Origin: Porphyrobacter sp. TH134
GTDB taxonomy: Bacteria; Pseudomonadota; Alphaproteobacteria; Sphingomonadales; Sphingomonadaceae
Direction: 5' to 3'
DNA: 64,000 nucleotides
Assembly: GCF_002855495.1 (NCBI RefSeq)
Contig: NZ_PKRO01000001.1
Location: forward strand, 154,010-218,009
The notes below the pieces were generated by a model. That model was not told where the DNA came from. It ran no database searches and saw only the letters and a program-made list of their open reading frames with translations. This document shows positions 26,427 through 34,512 of this stretch, piece by piece. Position numbers and translations under genes: made by a program. Position 1 is the stretch's first letter. Every line of letters starts with the position of its first letter.

Positions 26427-28244
26427 ATGACCTTGCGCCTTGCCCTTGCTGCCTCGACCGCGTTGCTGTTCGCGGTGCCCGCTCTGGCGCAGACCGCTGC
26501 CCAGCCAGTCGCGGCGACCACTGCCCCCCAGTCAGAACATGACAAGCTATTCGCGCTGTTCACCGATGCGGATGCGCGCGAACTGGCGCTCAACCCGCTC
26601 AGCCGCCTGTTCCGCGGTGACGAGGATAACGCCGACCGCCTTGGCGATCTGTTGACCGATTCCAGCTTCCTCGCCTCACGCACCGACATCAAGCTCAACC
26701 TGGCGCTGCTGGCCCAGATTGACCGCGCCAAGCTCAATGCGACTGATGCGCTCGCTTATGACGTGTTCCGCTATACGCAGGAACGCGCGGCCGAAGGCTA
26801 TACCGACGAAATGCGCGCGCTGACCGAAGTGCGTCCGCTCAACCATTTCTACGGCCTGCACACCTTCTACCCGCAATTTGCCAGCGGCACCGGGGTTGCC
26901 CCGTTCAAGACGCTCGCCCATTACGAAGACAACCTGTCGCGGCACGATGATTATATCGCCTTCATCGACCGTGCGATCGGCAAGTTCCGTGACGGCATGG
27001 CCAGCGGCGTGCTGGAAACCAAGCTGACGGTTGGCATTATGGTGACCCAGCTCGACACCCAGCTCAAAACTCCGCTGGCGGATTCGATGTTCATGGCCCC
27101 GACCAAGGCCTTCCCCGGTACCATTGCCGAGGCCGACCGCACGCGCCTGACCGCAGCCTATGCGGCCAAGACCGCCGAAATCTATGCCACCAACACGGCC
27201 CTGCGCGATTTCCTGCGGGACGAATATCTGCCCGCAGCGCGCGACAGCATCGGCCTGTCCCAGATGAAGGGCGGCGACAAACTCTATGCCCGGCTGGTCG
27301 AGGAATCGACCACGCTGCCGCTGGACCCTGAGACGATCCACCAGCTCGGCCTGTCGGAAGTCGCCCGGATCAAGGCTGACCTGGAAAAGCTCAAGCGGGA
27401 AGTGCGGTTCAAGGGCACGCTCACCCAGTTCTTCGACTATGTCCGCACCGACCCCAAGTTCCAGCCCAAAACCCGCGAGGCGCTGACGCAGTCCTATTAC
27501 GACATCGGCAAGCAGGTCGATGCCAAGATCGGGGACTATTTCTCGCTTATCCCCAAGTCGCCGCTGGAAATCCGCCCCTATGACCCTTCGACCGAAGAGT
27601 TCGAGGCGGGTGGTTCCTACCAGTCCGGTTCGGCTGACGGGGCGCGCCCTGGCGTGTTCTATTTCAACGCCTATGACCTGCCGAGCCGCCTGACGCCGGG
27701 CAATGTGACGCTGTACCTCCACGAAGGCGCACCGGGGCACCATTTCCAGATCAGTCTGGCGCAGGAGAACGAGGCGCTGCCCGCTTTCATGCGGTATGGC
27801 GGCACCACCGCCTATGTCGAAGGCTGGGCGCTTTATGCCGAAACGCTGGGTTACGAGATGGGCTTCTACAAGGACCCGTGGAACCGGTACGGCACCTTGC
27901 AGGACGAACAATTGCGCGCAATGCGGCTGGTGGTGGATACCGGCATTCATGCCAAGGGCTGGACGCGGGATCAGGCGATTGCCTTCATGATGGACAATTC
28001 CGGCATGACCCGCACCGAAGTCATCGCCGAAGTCGACCGTTATATCGCAATCCCCGGCCAGGCGCTGGCCTATAAGATCGGTGCCCTGAAAATCCAGGAA
28101 TTGCGCAAGCGGGCCGAAGCAAAGCTCGGCGCAAGGTTCGACATCAAGGCCTTCCACGAGCAGGTGCTGAACACCGGCGGCCTGCCGCTCGCGGTGCTGG
28201 AAACCAAGATCGACCGCTGGATCGCTGCCGAGGCGGCGCGCTGA
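26427..28244 (+). CDS. Exported DUF885 metalloprotein (putative peptidase)
   Basis: About 605 residues from ATG 26427, chosen because it follows a GGGGGA at 26413-26418 and opens a clean signal peptide, MTLRLALAASTALLFAVPALAQ cut after about residue 22. The body is DUF885, an uncharacterised family with a zinc-peptidase-like HEGAPGHH motif (432-439) and downstream YVEGWALYAETLG. Probably periplasmic hydrolase or peptidase. An upstream GTG at 26397 would spoil the signal peptide. Confidence 0.9.
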   Translation: MTLRLALAASTALLFAVPALAQTAAQPVAATTAPQSEHDKLFALFTDADARELALNPLSRLFRGDEDNADRLGDLLTDSSFLASRTDIKLNLALLAQIDRAKLNATDALAYDVFRYTQERAAEGYTDEMRALTEVRPLNHFYGLHTFYPQFASGTGVAPFKTLAHYEDNLSRHDDYIAFIDRAIGKFRDGMASGVLETKLTVGIMVTQLDTQLKTPLADSMFMAPTKAFPGTIAEADRTRLTAAYAAKTAEIYATNTALRDFLRDEYLPAARDSIGLSQMKGGDKLYARLVEESTTLPLDPETIHQLGLSEVARIKADLEKLKREVRFKGTLTQFFDYVRTDPKFQPKTREALTQSYYDIGKQVDAKIGDYFSLIPKSPLEIRPYDPSTEEFEAGGSYQSGSADGARPGVFYFNAYDLPSRLTPGNVTLYLHEGAPGHHFQISLAQENEALPAFMRYGGTTAYVEGWALYAETLGYEMGFYKDPWNRYGTLQDEQLRAMRLVVDTGIHAKGWTRDQAIAFMMDNSGMTRTEVIAEVDRYIAIPGQALAYKIGALKIQELRKRAEAKLGARFDIKAFHEQVLNTGGLPLAVLETKIDRWIAAEAAR

Positions 28245-28267
28245 GGCGCGGCCGGTTCGCTGCGGGC

Positions 28268-29269
28268 CTATCCTTCAAGCCCGTAGAGGAAACCGATGTG
28301 CTTGAGGTTGCCTGTCTCCGGGATCGCAAATTCATAAACGAACGCGATGCGCTGGCGCCGGGGGCCATAGAGACCGCCCTCGAAATTGCCCACCACCCGG
28401 TCCGCCTGATCGCGGATCGTGCCGGTCAGGCGGTTGGTGGCAGGATCATGCGCGCCCTTGAAGTTGAGATCGGCCAGCCGCTCCGGATTTCCGCCATTGG
28501 GCGCGGTGCGGGCAACCGAAAAGCCGCCGAAAATCCCCGTGTTGTAATCCGAACTGATCGTCACAAGGCTGGTTGATGACAGCATGCTAAAATCACCGAG
28601 GCTGGTGAACCCGCCCTCGGTCACGAAGCGCCGCGAAACCGGGATCCGCCCGATCTCCTGACTGGGATTCCCGATCGCCGCAAAGATCAGCCGCCGTGCC
28701 GTGCCTACCCGCGTGCCAGAGGTAAAGCCGGTCGGGGCTGATTGGAACAGCACAATCGCCACCTCTGCGCTGGTATCGCTGCCGCGGGTGAAGAAGGGGC
28801 TGAACGGACCGATCCGCAATTCCTCGTCGGTGCTGGAGCCGAAGAAACGGCGGAAGCCCGACACTGCGCCGATATTGCTGGTGAAGGTCCGGTCGACACC
28901 ATCAAAGCGGATGCGCGCAACCTCGTTCGGCGGGGCGACCTCGAACGAAAGCCGGGCCGGGCTGGTGCCGGACAGAAAGCGGGGCGTTGCCGCCTCAAGG
29001 CGCTGCGTGCCGCTCGTGCCGTCCTGCCAGGTGAACATCGTGCTTTCCACCCCCAGCGTCGTTTCAAACGCAAAGGACGCAGCGAAGCTGAATGCGGGCG
29101 GTGGAGCCGGGGTCTGCGCAGGCGGCGGTGTGGGTGTGCCGCCGCCGCCGCCGCCGCCAACGGGCGGCGGCGTGCCGCCAGACCCGCCTTGCGATCCGCC
29201 CCCACCGCATGCCGCCAACGCCAGCGCTGCGAGTCCTGCAACGCAGGCCGACCCAACCGATTTTGTCAC
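28268..29269 (-). CDS. Lipoprotein with transferrin-binding-protein-like barrel
   Basis: 333 residues from a GTG at 29267-29269, preceded by AGGGG. The signal ends in a lipobox LALAAC (lipidated C21), followed by a Gly/Pro-rich linker (about 22-60). The C-terminal half has GAHDPATNRLTGTI, VGNFEGGLYGP and a terminal beta strand, the pattern of TbpB/HphA-like barrels (NFxGGLYGP). It is therefore probably a surface lipoprotein. The ligand is unknown. The frame is open further upstream, but without a signal sequence. Confidence 0.75.
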   Translation of the reverse strand: MTKSVGSACVAGLAALALAACGGGGSQGGSGGTPPPVGGGGGGGTPTPPPAQTPAPPPAFSFAASFAFETTLGVESTMFTWQDGTSGTQRLEAATPRFLSGTSPARLSFEVAPPNEVARIRFDGVDRTFTSNIGAVSGFRRFFGSSTDEELRIGPFSPFFTRGSDTSAEVAIVLFQSAPTGFTSGTRVGTARRLIFAAIGNPSQEIGRIPVSRRFVTEGGFTSLGDFSMLSSTSLVTISSDYNTGIFGGFSVARTAPNGGNPERLADLNFKGAHDPATNRLTGTIRDQADRVVGNFEGGLYGPRRQRIAFVYEFAIPETGNLKHIGFLYGLEG

Positions 29270-29609
29270 CCACGACCCCTGAAATCTGCGATTCTTTTCA
29301 GGCCCCCATCTGGCAAAGGCTGCGCAAGGCAGCCAGCCAGAGGGACAGGCCCCGCAGCAAAATCTGTGCAGAAACCGACCGTCCGGTGCAACCCCGATGA
29401 CCAAAGCGCGGCCTTCGCGCTTGCAGGGTCAGGCTGCACTGGCGCCTCAACTCGTCGCATCTTGTGCCCTGATGGCCTGCTCTTGTGTCATCAACGCAAC
29501 CTGTGTTCACCTACGAGCAAGGTGTTGCCCAACAACCGGAGCGCAAGCAATTCACCACACAAGGGCCGATGTCAGGGATCGCGGCCCCCACCACAGGAGC
29601 ATAACCGCA
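29270..29609. other. Divergent intergenic region
   Basis: 340 bases between the lipoprotein and the OmpA-family gene, which are transcribed away from each other. It must hold both promoters. The frame of the OmpA gene is open from 29397 but this stretch reads as Arg/Cys-rich sequence and is unlikely to be coding. I see no repeat, hairpin or recognisable operator. Confidence 0.4.
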
Positions 29610-30512
29610 GTGAACACAACTTTCCGTTCCGCTCGACAGCTTGCCATCATGGCCGTTCTGGGCGCCACCGCCACCGGCCTTACCGCGCAGACGCAGGCGC
29701 CCGCCAGCGATCAGGGTGAGGTGCTGACAACCGTTTATGGCTCGCTGCCCCCGCTGGCGGAAATGAGCGAAGGCGCCAAGGTCACCGGCATCATCTCGGC
29801 CCGCAAAGGCCAGCGCCTGCAAGTGACCGCCGATGATGGCACGACCACCATGATCACCTTGCACCCCGAAACCGAAATCCGCACCCGCGGCGGGTTTCTG
29901 GGGATCGGCAACAAGGCATTCGACCAGTCGGCACTGATCAACGGCCTGCCTGTGACAGTAAAGACGGCCGTTTACGGCGAAGGACTGGTGGCCAGCGAAG
30001 TGCGCTTCACGAGCGATGACCGGCAGATTGCCGCCATGATCCGCGGCGGCACCCAGCAGCAGTTCGGCGAGCAGGGCGAAGCGATCAAGCAGAACGCCGC
30101 CGCCACCGAAGCGCTGCGCGGGCGGTTGGGCGATATCGACAAGTACAACCTGAAGAGCACCACCAACGTCTATTTCGACACTGGCAAGGCCGTGATTTCG
30201 CCCAGCGCCAAGGCCGAGCTTTGCGCTGCCGCGCAGCAGGCGGGCGCCAATGAAAACTCGCTGATGCTGGTGCTGGGCTACACCGACACGACAGGCTCTG
30301 AGGAAGTGAACCAGGCCTTGTCCGAAAAGCGGGCGGCCGCGGTGGTCAACTACCTGCAACAGATCTGCAAGTGGAAGCCGTATCGGATGCTCACCCCGAC
30401 CGGCATGGCGACGGCCGATCCCGCGGCCGACAACACCACCGCTGCCGGCCGGGCACAGAACCGCCGCGTTTCGGTCAATGTGCTGGTGAGCAAGGCGCTC
30501 GACGGGCAGTAA
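29610..30512 (+). CDS. OmpA-family outer membrane protein
   Basis: 300 residues from GTG 29610, with AGGAG 10 bases upstream. A signal peptide of about 26 residues precedes a beta-rich N-terminal domain (about 60-140). The C-terminal OmpA/MotB domain (about 185-295) has the peptidoglycan-binding strands TNVYFDTGKAVIS, LGYTDTTGSEEVNQALSEKRA and AAGRAQNRRVSVNV. It therefore links the envelope to peptidoglycan. Two cysteines flank the OmpA domain (about 210 and 256). A strong hairpin follows the stop. Confidence 0.9.
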   Translation: MNTTFRSARQLAIMAVLGATATGLTAQTQAPASDQGEVLTTVYGSLPPLAEMSEGAKVTGIISARKGQRLQVTADDGTTTMITLHPETEIRTRGGFLGIGNKAFDQSALINGLPVTVKTAVYGEGLVASEVRFTSDDRQIAAMIRGGTQQQFGEQGEAIKQNAAATEALRGRLGDIDKYNLKSTTNVYFDTGKAVISPSAKAELCAAAQQAGANENSLMLVLGYTDTTGSEEVNQALSEKRAAAVVNYLQQICKWKPYRMLTPTGMATADPAADNTTAAGRAQNRRVSVNVLVSKALDGQ

Positions 30513-30525
30513 ATCCGATGGGGTC

Positions 30526-30549
30526 GGGGCGAACCATCAGGTTCGCCCC
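30526..30549. terminator. Hairpin between convergent OmpA and crystallin-fold genes
   Basis: A perfect 10-bp stem GGGGCGAACC / GGTTCGCCCC with a 4-base loop (ATCA), 13 bases after the OmpA stop and 5 before the convergent gene end. Neither side has a T-run, so it may act with Rho or as a bidirectional transcript end. Confidence 0.65.
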
Positions 30550-30554
30550 CCCTC

Positions 30555-31157
30555 TCACATGCCCGTGTTCGAGCACAGCACATCGGCAAGGTAGACCCGC
30601 CCACGCACCGTTTCCATCGCTTGGCGCGATGACGTCCGCCAGCCCATGCTGGAACAGAATTGGGCGGCACTGCGCTGGGCACAGCTGGCCGTTGCACTTC
30701 CGGTGGCGCAGGCTTCAACGCGGTAACCACGCAGCGCCGGTGCCGCGTAGAACTGGGCCGCCATACCCCGCAGATTGGGGTTGCTGCCTTGCTCTCCTCC
30801 CGGCAAGGTTCCCCCATTGCCGCCTTCGGGCCGCATCGATTGGACCTTGATCCCGCGCAATCCAAGCAGTGGCATATCCCGATCAAATGTCCGGCACGTG
30901 CCGCGGTAATTTGCCTTCTCGCAAACCTGCCAGCGTCCGCTGGTGACGCGGATGGAATTGATCCGGAATGCCAATCCAAGATTGGCTTCAGCCCGGCTGA
31001 CATTGACTGCGGGGCCTTTATAGCCGGCATCGCGGTAGATGATGGCTTCGGCAGCCTCTGGCGGACGCAGCATTTTATCCTGCTGGGCCGTAGCACCGGA
31101 CACGCCGAACGCGACAAAGACGGCCACACCGCCCTTTGCAACATCCCGAATTCTCAT
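30555..31157 (-). CDS. Secreted beta/gamma-crystallin-fold protein
   Basis: 200 residues from ATG 31157, preceded by a strong GGGGAGGAAA site. A signal peptide (cut near AQQ, about residue 24) leads to a Greek-key-like segment: IIYRDAGYKGPAVNVSRAE, then INSIRVTSGRWQVCEKANY and RGTCRTFDRDMPLLGLRGI. The C-terminal third, with cysteine pairs, is unlike crystallins. Predicted periplasmic or secreted. Function unknown; crystallin-fold or peptidase-inhibitor I36-like relationship is inferred. The frame upstream of the ATG overlaps uvrC and is not coding. Confidence 0.7.
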   Translation of the reverse strand: MRIRDVAKGGVAVFVAFGVSGATAQQDKMLRPPEAAEAIIYRDAGYKGPAVNVSRAEANLGLAFRINSIRVTSGRWQVCEKANYRGTCRTFDRDMPLLGLRGIKVQSMRPEGGNGGTLPGGEQGSNPNLRGMAAQFYAAPALRGYRVEACATGSATASCAQRSAAQFCSSMGWRTSSRQAMETVRGRVYLADVLCSNTGM

Positions 31158-31248
31158 CGATTTCCTCCCCCTCGACTGGGACGAACAACCGCCCCCCCGA
31201 CCGGGAAGATGTCTCAGCAATAACGCGCTGGCAAGCCGGCAGTTCGCA

Positions 31249-33210
31249 TCACCCGCCCGCGTGGTAGAAATCGTAAACCTTGCGCGCCACCGTCGCGCTG
31301 ACACCGGGAGCGCGTTGCAGATCTTCCAAACCGGCGGCGCGCACCTTGCTGGCGGTGCCGAAATGCAGCAGCAGCGCGCGCTTGCGGGCCGGGCCGATGC
31401 CGGGAATTTCGTCCAGCGGGCTGGCGGTGATCGCCTTCGACCGCTTGGCCCGGTGCGCGCCGATGACATAGCGGTGCACTTCGTCGCGCAGGTTCTGAAG
31501 ATGGAAAAGCAGCGGCGAATTCACGGGCAGCATCTTTTCGCGCCCATCGGGGAAATGGAACACCTCGCGCCCGTCGCGCCCGTGATGCGGCCCCTTGGCG
31601 ACGCCGACGACTGCGATTTCATCCGCGATGCCGATTTCCTCCAGCACCCGCATGACGCTGGAAAGCTGGCCCTTGCCACCATCGATCAGGATCAGGTCGG
31701 GCAGGATGGTTTCATGGCCGCCCGCCTTGGCCTCGGGGCTATCTTCACCCTCGGCGAAGTTACGAAACCGGCGCGCCATCACTTCGCGCATCATCGCGAA
31801 GTCATCGTTGGTCTGTGCCTCGCGAATGTTGAACTTGCGGTACTGGCCCTTCTCGAACCCCTCCGGTCCGGAGACAACCATCGCGCCCACAGCCTTGGTG
31901 CCCTGAATATGGCTGTTGTCGTAAACCTCGATCCGCTGCGGCGGCGCATCAAGCTCCAGAAATTCGGCCAGCTCGCGGTTGAGGCGGGCCTTGGTGCCGG
32001 TCTCAGCCAAGCGCCGTTCGAGCGCCTCGACCGCGTTGCGCTGCGCCTGCTCCATCAGCTTGCGCCGATCCCCGCGCTCCGGTATCGAGAGCCGCACCTT
32101 ACGCCCCGCCAATTCGGACAGCGCCGCTTCGATCAGTTCCGCCTCTGGCAGTTCGCGGTCCACCAGAATGGTCGGCGGGGGCGGCACTTCCTCGTAGAAT
32201 TGCAGCATCACATCGGCCAGCACCTGCGCCTCGTCCACATCCGCCGTGTGGCGCGGGAACAGCGCGCGGTGGCCCCAGTTCTGCCCGCCGCGGATGAAGA
32301 AGGACTGGACGCTCATCTGGCCCTTGCTGGCCGCCAGCGCGAAGACATCGGCATCGCCCAGCCCGGCGGCATTGATCGCCTGACTGCCTTGAATGAAAGT
32401 CGCGGCGCGCAGCCGGTCACGCAGCATCGCGGCCGTTTCAAATTGCAGATTCGCCGCCGCTTCGGCCATCTGCCGTTCCAGATCAGCCTGCACCGCGCCT
32501 GATTTGCCCGACAGGAAATCCTTCGCCTGCCGCACCAGCGCGTCGTAGCCCGCCTCGTCGATCCGGCCCACGCAGGGCGCCGAGCAGCGCTTGATTTGAT
32601 ACAGCAGGCAGGGCCGATCACGGTTGTTGAAGAAGCTGTCGGTGCAGGATCGCAGCAGGAACAGTTTCTGCAGCGCGTTGAGCGTGGTGTTGACGCTGCC
32701 TGCACTCGCAAACGGCCCGTAGTAATTGCCCTTGGCGCGCCGCGCGCCGCGGTGTTTCTGAATGCGGGGGAAGGCGTGATCGGCGCGCAGCAGGATGAAG
32801 GGGAAACTCTTGTCATCGCGCAGCAACACGTTGAACGGCGGACGGAACCGCTTGATCAACTGCGCTTCCAAGAGCAGCGCCTCGGCTTCGGAATTGGTGG
32901 TGATGATTTCCATGCTGCGGGTCTGGCTGACCATGCGCTGTAGCCGCCCCGACAGCCCGGCAATCTGGGTGTAGTTCGCCACCCGCGCCTTCAGGCTGCG
33001 CGCCTTGCCGACATACAGCACCTCGCCGCGCGTATCGAGCATCCGGTAGACGCCGGGCGAAGGCTTCAGCACCTTCACCACCTCACGGATCGCCTGCACC
33101 CCGCCTTCCAGATCGGGCTTGGCGCTCGACACGGTATAGGCGGCGCGTTCCTCGTTGAAACGCTCCGCACCGCGTGGGTCATGGGGGGTGCCGGCGGGGG
33201 TCTTGGCCAT
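31249..33210 (-). CDS. uvrC: UvrABC excision nuclease subunit C
   Basis: About 653 residues from ATG 33210 (MAKTPAG); TTG 33246 upstream is possible but less likely. The GIY-YIG nuclease domain (PGVYRMLDTRGEVLYVGKAR), the UvrB-binding UVR motif (ADLERQMAEAAANLQFETAAMLRDRL), the RNase H-like 5' nuclease with EVYDNSHIQG and ILIDGGKGQLSS, and a C-terminal (HhH)2 with IPGIGPARKRALLLHFG are all present. Functions in nucleotide excision repair. It is divergent from an FAD enzyme gene with 65 bases between. Confidence 0.96.
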   Translation of the reverse strand: MAKTPAGTPHDPRGAERFNEERAAYTVSSAKPDLEGGVQAIREVVKVLKPSPGVYRMLDTRGEVLYVGKARSLKARVANYTQIAGLSGRLQRMVSQTRSMEIITTNSEAEALLLEAQLIKRFRPPFNVLLRDDKSFPFILLRADHAFPRIQKHRGARRAKGNYYGPFASAGSVNTTLNALQKLFLLRSCTDSFFNNRDRPCLLYQIKRCSAPCVGRIDEAGYDALVRQAKDFLSGKSGAVQADLERQMAEAAANLQFETAAMLRDRLRAATFIQGSQAINAAGLGDADVFALAASKGQMSVQSFFIRGGQNWGHRALFPRHTADVDEAQVLADVMLQFYEEVPPPPTILVDRELPEAELIEAALSELAGRKVRLSIPERGDRRKLMEQAQRNAVEALERRLAETGTKARLNRELAEFLELDAPPQRIEVYDNSHIQGTKAVGAMVVSGPEGFEKGQYRKFNIREAQTNDDFAMMREVMARRFRNFAEGEDSPEAKAGGHETILPDLILIDGGKGQLSSVMRVLEEIGIADEIAVVGVAKGPHHGRDGREVFHFPDGREKMLPVNSPLLFHLQNLRDEVHRYVIGAHRAKRSKAITASPLDEIPGIGPARKRALLLHFGTASKVRAAGLEDLQRAPGVSATVARKVYDFYHAGG

Positions 33211-33275
33211 GCCCGCCCAATAGGGACTGCAAGGGGCGATTGGCAATTCCCGCCAGCACGCCTATCCGCACCGAG

Positions 33276-34481
33276 ATGGATCAGCATGATGTCATTATCC
33301 TTGGCGCGGGCGCAGCCGGGCTGTTTGCGGCGGGGCAAGCAGGCCAGCGCGGGCTGCGCGTGGCGTTGCTGGAGAAGGCCGAAGCGCCGGGCAAGAAGAT
33401 CCTGATTTCGGGCGGGGGGCGGTGCAATTTCACCAATCTGGGTACGGGGCCGGGGAACTACCTCTCAGCCAACCCCCATTTCGCCAAGAGCGCGCTGGCG
33501 CGGTACACTCCGGCGGACTTCATCGCGCTGGTGGAACGCCACGGCATCGCCTGGCACGAAAAGACGCTGGGACAATTGTTCTGCGACGGTTCGGCCAAGC
33601 AGATCGTGGCGATGCTGCTGGATGAATGCCCGCCTGACCGCGTGACGCTGACCTGCGAGGTCGATATCGCCAGCGTGGCACGCAGCCCGGATGGCACCTT
33701 CACTGTCACCGCTGCCGATGGCCGCCGCTGGCAGGCCCCCGCGCTGGTGATCGCGACTGGCGGGCCTTCGATCCCAAAGATGGGCGCAAGTGATTACGCC
33801 TATGCCCTCGCCCGGCAGTTCGGGTTGAAGGTGGTGGAACCGCGCCCTGCCCTAGTGCCCCTGACGCTGGGCGGGGAAGATGCGCTGTTCCGCGAGCTAT
33901 CAGGCGTTGCCGCGCCAGTGCGGGCGCGGGCCGGAGCGGGCAAGCATACGGCCGAATTCGCCGAAGCGGCGCTGTTCACCCACAAGGGGCTCTCCGGCCC
34001 GGCGATCCTGCAAATCTCGTCCTATTGGCGGCATGGCGAGGAGGTCCGCATCACTTTCCTGCCCGATGCGGCGAGCGACTGGCTGATCGAAGCCAAGCGC
34101 GACCGCCCCCGCACCCACCTGCGCACCCTGCTGCGCGAACGCCTGCCCGCGCGGTTGGCCGATGCGCTGGCGGATCGCTTGGCACTGGAACGCGAATTGG
34201 GCAACCTGTCGGACAAAGACCTGCGCGCCGCTCAGGCCAAGCTGGGCGATTGGCGTTTCAGCCCCAATGGCACCGAGGGGCTGGCCAAGGCCGAAGTCAC
34301 CGCAGGCGGGATCGCCACGGCAGAACTTTCCAGCCGGACGATGGAGGCCGCCAAGGTTCCCGGTCTTTATGCCATCGGGGAAGCCGTGGACGTGACCGGC
34401 TGGCTCGGCGGGTACAACTTCCAATGGGCCTGGGCGAGCGCCTATGCCTGCGCCGAGGCCCTCGCCGACGCGAAAACCTGA
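33276..34481 (+). CDS. HI0933/BaiN-type NAD(P)/FAD-dependent oxidoreductase
   Basis: 401 residues from ATG 33276. The N-terminal FAD dinucleotide site is VIILGAGAAGLFAA with LLEKAEAPGKKILISGGGRCNFTN; a VIATGGPSIPKMGAS segment and a C-terminal VTAGGIA / GLYAIGEAVDVTGWLGGYNFQWAWASAYA box complete the HI0933 family pattern. The physiological substrate of this family is unknown. It faces uvrC divergently and ends 31 bases before the convergent TonB receptor gene end. Confidence 0.92.
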   Translation: MDQHDVIILGAGAAGLFAAGQAGQRGLRVALLEKAEAPGKKILISGGGRCNFTNLGTGPGNYLSANPHFAKSALARYTPADFIALVERHGIAWHEKTLGQLFCDGSAKQIVAMLLDECPPDRVTLTCEVDIASVARSPDGTFTVTAADGRRWQAPALVIATGGPSIPKMGASDYAYALARQFGLKVVEPRPALVPLTLGGEDALFRELSGVAAPVRARAGAGKHTAEFAEAALFTHKGLSGPAILQISSYWRHGEEVRITFLPDAASDWLIEAKRDRPRTHLRTLLRERLPARLADALADRLALERELGNLSDKDLRAAQAKLGDWRFSPNGTEGLAKAEVTAGGIATAELSSRTMEAAKVPGLYAIGEAVDVTGWLGGYNFQWAWASAYACAEALADAKT

Positions 34482-34512
34482 AACGCGCAGAGGCGCTCGC
34501 CGAGGTGCAGTC

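Noticed and set aside
31158..31469. Extension of the crystallin-fold gene into uvrC
   Set aside because: Reads out of frame in uvrC; the signal peptide starts at 31157 with a strong site.
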